From Clostridiales bacterium (GTDB taxonomy: Bacteria > Bacillota > Clostridia > Peptostreptococcales > T1SED10-28): a stretch of 13,833 nt of DNA. The notes under the pieces were generated by a model. It saw only the letters and a list, made by a program, of their open reading frames with translations, did not search any database and was not told the DNA's origin. The DNA is taken from contig SLKF01000158.1 in the NCBI GenBank assembly GCA_007134725.1, forward strand, positions 1 through 13,833, given 5' to 3'. The first letter of the stretch is position 1. The number at the start of each line of letters is the position of its first letter. A program made the position numbers and the translations under genes. Below are positions 7,669-13,833 of the stretch, piece by piece.

Positions 7669-8250
7669 TTATTCTGTGATTAATTCTACTAATGTTCCGT
7701 TTTTAAGGTTTGCTGCATTCCCCTCGTCGGTATCCAAGTGCATTTCCAATGCATATTTAGGGCTAACTCTTACCAAAACATTTTCAAATATGAGGGCCCT
7801 TTCTCCAGAAGTTCTGACCTTCACTCTTTGCTTATCTTCAACCATATACTTCTCCGCATCGGCGGTATGCATGTGAATGTGTCTTGCAGCAATGATTACC
7901 CCTTTATCAAGCTGAACTTCACCTACAGGCCCTCTCAAGGTTACTCCCGGGCTTCCTTCGATGTCTCCCGAATCTCGAACCGGTGGTTTTACTCCCAATA
8001 TGAAACTGTCACTAACAGAAACTTCAATTTGAGTTTGGGGTCTTGCCGGGCCTAAAACCCGGATCCCTTTTATTTCTCCTTTCGGTCCTATCATATCCAC
8101 TTTCTCTTCACAGGCAAATTGTCCCGGTTGAGATAAATCTTTTAAGCTGCAAAGATTGTAATTTTTTCCAAATAATTGTTCAATATGTTCTTGGGATAAA
8201 TGCAAATGTCTATTGGATAGTGCTGCGGGGATCATTTTTTTCTCCGTCAT
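7669..8250 (-). CDS. pduL: PduL-type phosphate acyltransferase (phosphotransacylase)
   Basis: PduL interconverts acyl-CoA plus phosphate and acyl-phosphate plus CoA (propionyl or acetyl) and is unrelated to Pta. With an acetate or propionate kinase this yields ATP. The 193-residue protein shows both histidine-rich metal-binding signatures, SNRHLHLS (12-19) and AARHIHMH (121-128), as well as [13 protein letters not shown] (90-102) and HLDTDEGNA (171-179). It begins almost directly at the conserved domain. There is no N-terminal amphipathic encapsulation peptide, so it is probably a soluble housekeeping form and not a microcompartment one. AGGAGG lies 7 bases before the ATG. It sits 20 bases after hpt and 13 before deoC. 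I infer acetyl-CoA as the likely substrate from deoC next door. Confidence 0.94.
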   Translation of the reverse strand: MTEKKMIPAALSNRHLHLSQEHIEQLFGKNYNLCSLKDLSQPGQFACEEKVDMIGPKGEIKGIRVLGPARPQTQIEVSVSDSFILGVKPPVRDSGDIEGSPGVTLRGPVGEVQLDKGVIIAARHIHMHTADAEKYMVEDKQRVKVRTSGERALIFENVLVRVSPKYALEMHLDTDEGNAANLKNGTLVELITE

Positions 8251-8270
8251 AGGTATTCCTCCTCTTTTTT

Positions 8271-8813
8271 TTACTTGTAAACTTCTCTTTTCAGTGTGGC
8301 GATGTAAGGAAGGTTTCGATATTTTTCTGCATAATCGATACCATAACCTACAATAAATTCATCAGGAATCTCAAAACCGACAAAATCCACCGGAATCTCC
8401 ACTTTTCTTCGATACTCTTTGTTTAAAAGGGTAACGATTTTAATGCTGTTTGCTTTTCTCGTGCTCAGGTTTTTTGTAAGGTAATGCAGAGTTAATCCTG
8501 TGTCAATAATATCTTCTACAATTAAAACATCCTTGTTTTCCACTTCCATATCCAAGTCCTTAATAATTTTAACCACACCGGAACTTTGAGTAGATTGTCC
8601 GTAGCTGGAAACCGCCATAAAATCAATGTATAAGGGAATATTCATTTTTCGAACCAAGTCTCCTAAAAACACATTAGCTCCTTTTAAAATTCCGATTACC
8701 ACTAAGTCCTTTTCCCGATTCTTATAATGACTTTCGATGGATTTTCCAAGTTCTTCCACTCTGTTTTGTATTTGTTTTTCACTAAACATGATCTCTTGAA
8801 TGTCTTTTTCCAT
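8271..8813 (-). CDS. hpt: Hypoxanthine phosphoribosyltransferase
   Basis: Hpt makes IMP (and usually GMP) from hypoxanthine or guanine plus PRPP in purine salvage. The 180-residue length is normal. Motifs: ILKGANVFLGDL (42-53), the flexible loop SSYGQSTQSSG (69-79), the PRPP-binding VLIVEDIIDTGLTL (96-109, acidic pair E100/D101) and the C-terminal base-binding DEFIVGYGIDY (151-161). AAAGGA lies about 9 bases before the ATG. It is 14 bases downstream of hbd and 20 upstream of pduL. In many Firmicutes hpt lies between tilS and ftsH; neither is here, so this copy has moved or is a second one. Next to deoC it would recover the base released when purine deoxynucleosides are broken down. Confidence 0.96.
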   Translation of the reverse strand: MEKDIQEIMFSEKQIQNRVEELGKSIESHYKNREKDLVVIGILKGANVFLGDLVRKMNIPLYIDFMAVSSYGQSTQSSGVVKIIKDLDMEVENKDVLIVEDIIDTGLTLHYLTKNLSTRKANSIKIVTLLNKEYRRKVEIPVDFVGFEIPDEFIVGYGIDYAEKYRNLPYIATLKREVYK

Positions 8814-8827
8814 AAGTACAGTCCTTT

Positions 8828-9673
8828 CTATGAGTAATTGTAAAAACCTTCGCCGGTTTTTCTTCCCAATTTTTGCGCCCGAACCATTTTGCGAAGCAAA
8901 GGATGGGGTCGATATTTGGAGTCTGAAAATTCTTCGTACAATACTTCCATTATAGCTAGGGTAACGTCGAGGCCAATTAAATCTCCTAGGGCTAAGGGAC
9001 CAATAGGATGATTCGCACCAAGTTTCATAGCTTGATCAATGTCCTCAGCCTTTGCTACTCCGTCGCCAAGTACTCCAATGGCTTCATTAATCATCGGTAC
9101 TAGAATTCGGTTCACCACAAATCCCGGAGCTTCCTCTACTTCCACAGGGGTTTTACCGATCTTTTCCGTTAGCTCCACCACTTGATTCTTGACTTGCGTA
9201 TCTGTGGCAATTCCCTTAATAATTTCCACTAATTTCATCATTGGTACTGGATTAAAAAAGTGCATACCTAAAACCTTATCGGGACGGGAAGTTGCGGAAG
9301 CAATTTCCGTAATCGATAAAGACGAAGTATTCGTGGCTAGAATTGTGCCTTCTTTACAAACCTGATCAAGCTCTTGAAAAATCTTTTTCTTTACCACCAT
9401 ATTTTCTGTAACCGCTTCAATTACAATATCACAATCTTTGATTTTTTCAACTCCAACGGTAAAAGCAATGCGATTTATGGTCTTACCCAGTTCAGCCTCT
9501 TCCAACTTTCCTTTGGTAATCATTTTTACTAAACTTTTTTCAATGGATTTCTTTGCTTTTTGTAAATTCTCCTCCGAGAGATCTCGAAGAATCACTTCAA
9601 AACCATTAACCCCGAAAGTCTGAGCAATACCGGTCCCCATCGTTCCTGCACCTAATATCCCAATTTTTTTCAT
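8828..9673 (-). CDS. hbd: 3-hydroxybutyryl-CoA dehydrogenase
   Basis: Hbd is a soluble NAD(P)-dependent dehydrogenase that interconverts acetoacetyl-CoA and (S)-3-hydroxybutyryl-CoA in butyrate-type fermentation or short-chain fatty acid oxidation. The 281-residue length matches clostridial Hbd. The Rossmann motif GAGTMG (8-13) is at the N terminus. Catalytic residues expected from the family are present: S117 in NTSSLS, H138 in GMHFFNPVP, E150 twelve residues later, and N188 in APGFVVNR. The C-terminal domain (about 184-281) ends with the typical GRKTGEGFYNY. AAGGAGG lies 6 bases before the ATG. It is the first intact gene of the operon. The usual partners (crt, bcd, etfBA, thl) are absent, but a degraded crotonase-like sequence lies just upstream. 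Confidence 0.96.
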   Translation of the reverse strand: MKKIGILGAGTMGTGIAQTFGVNGFEVILRDLSEENLQKAKKSIEKSLVKMITKGKLEEAELGKTINRIAFTVGVEKIKDCDIVIEAVTENMVVKKKIFQELDQVCKEGTILATNTSSLSITEIASATSRPDKVLGMHFFNPVPMMKLVEIIKGIATDTQVKNQVVELTEKIGKTPVEVEEAPGFVVNRILVPMINEAIGVLGDGVAKAEDIDQAMKLGANHPIGPLALGDLIGLDVTLAIMEVLYEEFSDSKYRPHPLLRKMVRAQKLGRKTGEGFYNYS

Positions 9674-9741
9674 ACAAATCCTCCTTTATATTTTATTAGA
9701 ATAATCTATACTGAATAAATCCACTACTTTTTATAAATTAT

Positions 9742-9952
9742 TTAAAGTTCGGTTTCCTTTACAATTTTCAAAGCCTCTTCCTCTACCATTCCCCCAGGAG
9801 TAATCCGACTAAGCAATCTACTTATAAAGCTTTCCCTTCACCGGTAATGACCAGAGCTTTCAACGGTTTATTCTCCCACGCTGTCAAGACTTCCTACAGG
9901 ACAGAGAGAATATTATGATTCAAAACATCCTTCCTTCGATGGTTCTCCTCTA
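9742..9952 (-). pseudogene. Decayed crotonase / enoyl-CoA hydratase (crt-like) remnant
   Basis: On the minus strand, codons from 9929 down read DVLNHNILSVL, then TAG (9894-9896), then EVLTAWENKPLKALVITGEG (about 9834-9893) and KAL, then TAA (9822-9824). This matches the N-terminal pattern of crotonases (NxLN...L..............LVxTGxGKAF). Shifting frame at 9828 opens a segment of 28 codons ending at TAA 9742-9744. It contains RLLSRITPGGM and EEEALKI, which resemble the later crotonase segment RLSRxxG...AEEAL.I. The middle of the gene, with the oxyanion-hole regions, is missing, so the remnant has stop codons, at least one frameshift and a large internal deletion. No usable start is seen. It lies 68 bases upstream of hbd, where crt is often found. 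Of the remaining 9674-10180 gap, 9674-9741 holds only the hbd ribosome site, and 9953-10180 holds the two promoters and hairpin listed separately. The N-terminal match is clear; the C-terminal match is tentative. Confidence 0.55.
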
Positions 9953-10031
9953 TAGTATAACAAACTTCATTCCCGGTTTGTAGAGAACTGTTGGATTTCT
10001 TTGCTTTTTCTACTGTTTTTTAAAAGTTCTA

Positions 10032-10060
10032 TTGACTTGCCTCGCATTTCTTTATATTAT
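10032..10060 (+). promoter_or_regulatory. Promoter of the CBS-pyrophosphatase gene
   Basis: TTGACT (10032-10037), a 17-base spacer and TATTAT (10055-10060), 5/6 matches in each box. The predicted start is near 10067, giving a leader of about 114 bases that opens with the inverted repeat at 10066-10128. Confidence 0.75.
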
Positions 10061-10083
10061 AGGGGTACTTATTTATCATACAA
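10056..10083 (-). promoter_or_regulatory. Possible divergent promoter towards hbd
   Basis: On the minus strand, TTGTAT (10078-10083), a 16-base spacer and a perfect TATAAT (10056-10061). The -10 box overlaps that of the plus-strand promoter. If used, the transcript would run through the crotonase remnant (a leader of roughly 375 bases) into hbd. No good promoter is visible between the remnant and hbd, which makes this the best candidate, but the -35 box is weak. Confidence 0.4.
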
Positions 10084-10128
10084 TTGTTAATAGCTGCATG
10101 ATTTCAAGTATATATTCATAAATAAGTA
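10066..10128 (+). repeat. 11-bp perfect inverted repeat in the leader of the pyrophosphatase gene
   Basis: TACTTATTTAT (10066-10076) is the exact reverse complement of ATAAATAAGTA (10118-10128), with 41 bases between. The left arm coincides with the predicted transcription start, so the mRNA would begin with a long AU-rich stem. Inside, ATAC (10078-10081) can pair with GTAT (10108-10111). It is not followed by a T run, so it is not a terminator. It matches no riboswitch class I recognise. Confidence 0.5.
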
Positions 10129-10180
10129 GAGCCTTCAGTAAAGAACTTTGATCAACACTAATTAATAAAGGAGCGTTATT

Positions 10181-11794
10181 ATGTCAATCTTAATTTTCGG
10201 TCATAAAAATCCCGATACCGACTCTGTTGTCTCTGCCATATCCCTATCCTATCTAAAAAGAAAGTTAGGCTATGACACCAGCCCCTGTATTTTAGGACCT
10301 ATGAATAAAGAAAGCAGCTTCGTTCTAGACCATTTTCAAATAGGCACTCCTAAAATGATTAAAGATGTTAAAGTACAAGTTCAAGATCTAGATTTTCACA
10401 AAACTGAAGGAATCAATGAAAACACTTCGATTTTATCCGCCTATACCTTAATGGATGAAGAAAAAATTGCTACATTGGCCATTGTAGATAAAGACAAGGA
10501 ACTTCTTGGAATTGTAAGTATTAAAGATATCGCAGTCAGCCTTATTGTCGGGGATTTTAAAAAACTGGAAACCTCCATGGAGAATCTTCTTTCCGATTTG
10601 GATGGTATCCTTCTCTCAGAAGGTTTAAGACATTTCAAAGGCAATGTATCGGTCATTGATGATTACTATAAAACCATTCGTGGACAATTAGGAGAAGAAG
10701 ACATCATCATAGTAGGAGACCGATATGATATTATTGAGTACGCCATTGCCTCCAAGGTCCAATTAATTGTTGTAACCGGTAATAGGGAAATCCCCGAGAA
10801 GTATTTGATACAAGCGAATGAACAGGAAATTTCGATAATTTCCGTGCCTTACGATTCCTTGTATACTGCACGGGTAATCGATCAATGCAATTATATCTCA
10901 AAAATCATGCGCTCCAGCAATATTATCCGATTTAGCGAAGAAGAATACCTAGACGAGGTAAAAGAAACCATGAGCCAAAGCAATTATCGTAATTATCCGA
11001 TAATTAGTCGCGATAAAAAATTCTTAGGTTTCATAGCTAGAAAACATATTCTCAACCCCAAACGAAAACAAACAATTCTTGTAGATCACAACGAATACGC
11101 CCAAAGTGCTGAGGGTTTGGAAGAATCTGAAATCTTGGAAATTGTTGATCACCATAAATTAGGAGATATCTCAACCTCCATGCCCATTTCCTTCCGAAAC
11201 AATCCCTTAGGGAGTACAGCAACCATTATTTATTCTATGTTCAGGGAAAACCAAGTGGAAATACCGAGTCACATCTCCGGTGCATTGCTTTCGGGGATAT
11301 TATCCGATACCCTGTCTTTTCGATCTCCCACAACTACGGATGAGGATCGAAAAGCGGTTAAATCTTTAAACGAAACACTGAATTACGATCTGGATGAATA
11401 TGCTATGAAGATGTTTAAGGCCGGAACTTCTTTGGAAGGTCAGAGTATCGATGAAATATTTCATAAAGACTACAAAGAATTCGATTTGAATTTTCATAAA
11501 GCCGGAATCAGCCAAGTTTTTACCTTGGATATCGATGAGGTTTTTCGACAAAAGAAAAGATTTTTAACTTTTATTGACCAAACCCATAAAAGAGAGAATC
11601 ATGATATCACAATGTTATTAGTTACGGATATCATCAAAGAGGGCTCTTATATTCTTTATGCCACAAAAAAACCAAGTTTGATTTCTACCGCTTTTAATAT
11701 TCCCAAAGCCCAGGGAATCTTCATTCCCGGCATAGTTTCCCGAAAAAAACAAGTACTCCCTAAACTATTACAAGCTATTGAACTAATGAAATAA
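10181..11794 (+). CDS. ppaC: Manganese-dependent inorganic pyrophosphatase with CBS and DRTGG regulatory domains
   Basis: This is a family II (DHH) cytoplasmic pyrophosphatase that hydrolyses PPi to two phosphates. The 537 residues split into a DHH catalytic domain interrupted by a regulatory insert of roughly 230 residues, and a DHHA2 domain. Metal-site motifs: HKNPDTDS (H8, D12, D14), VDHNE (D302, H303), VDHHKLGD (D323, H324, H325) and LSDT (D376). The substrate-binding SRKK is at 520-523. The insert carries CBS1 (about 62-122), a DRTGG domain (about 123-235) and CBS2 (about 240-295). Family knowledge: such CBS-PPases are inhibited by AMP/ADP, activated by ATP, and those with DRTGG respond to diadenosine polyphosphates. 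AAAGGAG lies 7 bases before the ATG. It is monocistronic, with a clear promoter and terminator. Neighbours give no further hint of its role. Confidence 0.95.
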   Translation: MSILIFGHKNPDTDSVVSAISLSYLKRKLGYDTSPCILGPMNKESSFVLDHFQIGTPKMIKDVKVQVQDLDFHKTEGINENTSILSAYTLMDEEKIATLAIVDKDKELLGIVSIKDIAVSLIVGDFKKLETSMENLLSDLDGILLSEGLRHFKGNVSVIDDYYKTIRGQLGEEDIIIVGDRYDIIEYAIASKVQLIVVTGNREIPEKYLIQANEQEISIISVPYDSLYTARVIDQCNYISKIMRSSNIIRFSEEEYLDEVKETMSQSNYRNYPIISRDKKFLGFIARKHILNPKRKQTILVDHNEYAQSAEGLEESEILEIVDHHKLGDISTSMPISFRNNPLGSTATIIYSMFRENQVEIPSHISGALLSGILSDTLSFRSPTTTDEDRKAVKSLNETLNYDLDEYAMKMFKAGTSLEGQSIDEIFHKDYKEFDLNFHKAGISQVFTLDIDEVFRQKKRFLTFIDQTHKRENHDITMLLVTDIIKEGSYILYATKKPSLISTAFNIPKAQGIFIPGIVSRKKQVLPKLLQAIELMK

Positions 11795-11803
11795 AAACGT
11801 ATG

Positions 11804-11837
11804 AAATAAAAAGAGGCGTCTCCGCCTCTTTTTATTT
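11804..11837. terminator. Bidirectional terminator between ppaC and the tkt-usp operon
   Basis: A perfect 15-bp stem (11804-11818 with 11823-11837), with a GC-rich GAGGCG/CGCCTC core, a TCTC loop and A/T tails on both sides. It starts 9 bases after the pyrophosphatase stop and 19 bases from the end of the convergent universal stress gene, so it can end both transcripts. Confidence 0.92.
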
Positions 11838-11856
11838 ATCCTTATGCCATTCTACT

Positions 11857-12705
11857 TTACTCCTCCTTGGATGGAAAAATAAGTACCGGTAGCTTTGAGT
11901 TGGTTATTACCGTGGTTGCCGTGCTTCCGATAAGCAATTCTTTAATTTTCCCTTCTCCTCTTTTGGAAAGGATAATCAAATCCACGGATTCACTCTCCGC
12001 CACCTCCAAAATATTGTTAGATGCGGTTCCTTCTTTGATAATATAGTTCGATGCAAAACCTGCGTTGAATAAATCCATTCGGATTTTTCCTAGATGCTTC
12101 TCCAGTTTATCCTTTGCTTGATTAAATTCCTCTTCTGTTTGGCTGTACTCAATAGCTGAAACCAAAAGAACTTCACGAATTTTTTTCATTCCTTTTACTT
12201 TTTCTAACACATTAATGGAATGAGAGGAATAGTCCACAGGTAGCAATACTTTTTTGAATTTATCTTGAATCAGGATGCGATCATGCTCTTTCCCTGCACT
12301 TCCATATTTTTCCACCAATACCGGTTTTTTGCTCAACCGTACCACATCAAAGGTTGTACTCCCCAACAAAATTCGCTTGATGAATCCTTTCCCATGGGAT
12401 CCAATCAAAATTAAATCCACATTCTCTTCCTCCGCTTTTTTTACAATATCCTTTGCAGCAGTGCCGATTTTGATATCAATTCTAACTTTGAACCCTTCTT
12501 TTTCCAATTCCCGTTGATCTGTCTTAAGGGCTTCTTTTTTCTGCTTCTGAAAACTGGGGGCATTGCTTCCTGCAGAGTCTATTTCCACCACATTGAAAAT
12601 AATGACTTCTTGCAGTCCGAGATCCTTTAGTTCGTACAATGTCTGAACCAACTTCTCAGATTCAAAAGAAAAGTCTGTGCAAAGCAATACTTTTTTGAAG
12701 TCCAT
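11857..12705 (-). CDS. Tandem-domain universal stress protein (UspA family)
   Basis: The 282-residue protein is two UspA domains in one chain (about 1-132 and 149-278). Each starts with a KKVLL strand followed by the conserved Asp (D11 in CTDFS, D158 in PVDYS). Domain 1 has the full ATP-binding signature G-2x-G-9x-G-S (G102, G105, G115, S116). Domain 2 has S247 in place of the first glycine, then G250, G260, S261, so its nucleotide site may be altered. Family role: cytoplasmic nucleotide-binding proteins induced by stress or energy limitation; the molecular function here is unknown. The ATG overlaps the transketolase stop codon by one base (TAATG), with an AGGGGGA ribosome site inside the end of tkt, which indicates translational coupling. 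TAA ends the gene 19 bases before a terminator. Confidence 0.93.
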   Translation of the reverse strand: MDFKKVLLCTDFSFESEKLVQTLYELKDLGLQEVIIFNVVEIDSAGSNAPSFQKQKKEALKTDQRELEKEGFKVRIDIKIGTAAKDIVKKAEEENVDLILIGSHGKGFIKRILLGSTTFDVVRLSKKPVLVEKYGSAGKEHDRILIQDKFKKVLLPVDYSSHSINVLEKVKGMKKIREVLLVSAIEYSQTEEEFNQAKDKLEKHLGKIRMDLFNAGFASNYIIKEGTASNNILEVAESESVDLIILSKRGEGKIKELLIGSTATTVITNSKLPVLIFPSKEE

Positions 12706-13833
12706 TATCGTTCCCCCTTAGTTTTTGCAAGGATTTTTTCCGTGATGCTTTTTGCTTCAAACCCAAATTTTTTCGCCACTTGATCTCCCGGTCCACTGGC
12801 GCCGTAGGTCTCCATAGTTATCATGAGGTCTTTTTCTCTTAAGAAACGATACCAACCGCTTTTCACCCCGGCTTCCATCAAAACTCTCAGTTGCATGGGG
12901 TCTCCAAGAACTTTTTCAATATATTCCTGGGGTTGTTCTTCAAAGGTCCTCCGATCAGGAATTGATACCAACCGAGAAGAAATTCCCTCTTCTTTTAAGG
13001 CTCCCCTCACTTCATAAGCTAGGGATACTTCGCTTCCCGTTGCCATCAAAGTGACTTTTTCTTCGGTATCCTTTGCAATTAAGTATCCGCCCTTGGAAAA
13101 AGCTGCGATCTCTTTTTTATCTTTAATCAGGGGTAATCCCTGTCTTGTTAAAATTAATGCAGTAGGTCCATCCCGGTGTTCTAAGGCTTCAATCCAGGAT
13201 TTAGATACTTCTTCAGTATCTCCCGGTCTTAGCACCTTTAAGTTTGGAATAAGGCGTAGAGATTCTAAATGTTCAATGGGTTCATGGGTGGGTCCGTCTT
13301 CTCCCACGTAGATTGAATCATGGGTGAAAATAAAAATCACCGGTTGTTTCATGATTGCTGCCATTCTTATAGAGGGTCTCATGTAGTCGGAAAACACTAG
13401 AAAGGTTGACACAAAGGGTCTAAATCCACCATGTAAAGAAATTCCGTTAGCGATACCTGCCATGGCATGTTCCCGCACTCCAAAACGAATATTCCGTCCA
13501 TCAAATTGTTGTTTTTGAATTTCCCCATAATTATCTAAATAGGTTTTTGTTGAAGGGGATAAGTCCGCGGAACCGCCGATAAGATTTGGGATCAGGTCCG
13601 CTAGAAGATTCAGTATTTCTCCCGAAGATTTTCGAGTGGCTACTTTGCCCTTTTCATCTAATGAATAGTTGTTTAGTATTTCCAGAGCTTTTGTTGGGAT
13701 TTCCCCGTTTATAAATTGCTTCAATTCTTTTTTAAGCCCGGGGTACTTCAAAGACCACGTGTTAAAAACATCTTCCCACTCTTGATATTTCAATTTCTTT
13801 GCCTGTTTTAGTTCTTCAAAGTAATTTGAGACC
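12705..13833 (-). CDS. tkt: Transketolase, 5' part beyond window
   Basis: This is a thiamine-diphosphate enzyme of the non-oxidative pentose phosphate pathway that moves two-carbon ketol units between sugar phosphates. The C-terminal 375 residues are visible and the frame is open to the window edge; the TTG at 13791-13793 is internal, not a start. The pyrimidine-binding domain contains GGSADLSPST (about 13557-13586) and RFGVREHAM, whose glutamate (codon 13470-13472) is the catalytic residue that activates the cofactor in this family. HDSIYVGEDGPTHEPIEHL follows, with substrate-binding histidines. The C-terminal domain includes TLMATGSEVSLAYEV and MEAGVKSGWYRF. About 280 N-terminal residues (the pyrophosphate domain) are missing from a typical 660-residue protein. 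The stop overlaps the start of the universal stress gene. Confidence 0.95.
   Translation of the reverse strand, partial: VSNYFEELKQAKKLKYQEWEDVFNTWSLKYPGLKKELKQFINGEIPTKALEILNNYSLDEKGKVATRKSSGEILNLLADLIPNLIGGSADLSPSTKTYLDNYGEIQKQQFDGRNIRFGVREHAMAGIANGISLHGGFRPFVSTFLVFSDYMRPSIRMAAIMKQPVIFIFTHDSIYVGEDGPTHEPIEHLESLRLIPNLKVLRPGDTEEVSKSWIEALEHRDGPTALILTRQGLPLIKDKKEIAAFSKGGYLIAKDTEEKVTLMATGSEVSLAYEVRGALKEEGISSRLVSIPDRRTFEEQPQEYIEKVLGDPMQLRVLMEAGVKSGWYRFLREKDLMITMETYGASGPGDQVAKKFGFEAKSITEKILAKTKGER

Noticed and set aside
7669..9673. Part of a bacterial microcompartment locus, because of pduL and deoC
   Set aside because: No shell proteins, no signature enzyme and no encapsulation peptide are present.
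1..13833. CRISPR arrays, tRNA/rRNA genes, insertion sequences, phage or defence genes
   Set aside because: I found no spaced direct repeats, cloverleaf sequences, transposase-like frames or recognisable defence domains; the window is core-genome in character.

Overview
The window looks like chromosomal DNA of a low-G+C, fermentative, probably spore-forming Clostridia-type Firmicute. The grounds are strong AGGAGG-type ribosome sites, AT-rich promoters of the TTGACA/TATAAT class, an rsmH-ftsL-spoVD division cluster, a 3-hydroxybutyryl-CoA dehydrogenase typical of butyrate-type metabolism, a PduL phosphotransacylase, and a family II pyrophosphatase of the CBS/DRTGG type known from anaerobic Firmicutes. 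All genes are recognisable family members. I see no phage, IS element, CRISPR array, tRNA or rRNA.

Left part (1-5595, all minus strand). Reading in the direction of transcription: lgt (lipoprotein maturation), with its own near-consensus promoter and a strong terminator; then rsmH, ftsL and a spoVD/pbpB-type penicillin-binding protein as one operon with its own promoter and terminator; then murF, cut by the window edge, with a separate extended -10 promoter. mraZ is missing before rsmH, and murE is missing between the PBP gene and murF.

Middle (5596-6946). lgt and the plus-strand GTPase gene ychF diverge from a short region holding two face-to-face promoters. ychF ends at a symmetric terminator shared with the convergent deoC.

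Metabolic operon (6984-9673, minus). hbd, hpt, pduL and deoC are separated by only 13-20 bases. They encode 3-hydroxybutyryl-CoA dehydrogenase, hypoxanthine phosphoribosyltransferase, phosphate acyltransferase and deoxyribose-phosphate aldolase. The set fits salvage and fermentation of purine deoxynucleosides combined with acyl-CoA metabolism. Upstream of hbd, the only long gene-free stretch (9674-10180) contains what looks like the decayed remains of a crotonase gene (crt), so the operon was probably once crt-hbd-....

Right part (10181-13833). A plus-strand CBS-DRTGG pyrophosphatase has a clear promoter and a leader with an 11-bp inverted repeat. It ends at a perfect 15-bp bidirectional terminator. 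Opposite it lies an operon of transketolase (its 5' part beyond the window) and a tandem universal stress protein whose start codon overlaps the transketolase stop.

I found no convincing undescribed system. The most interesting points are the crotonase relic, the mixed hbd-hpt-pduL-deoC operon, the reduced division cluster and the tkt-usp coupling.
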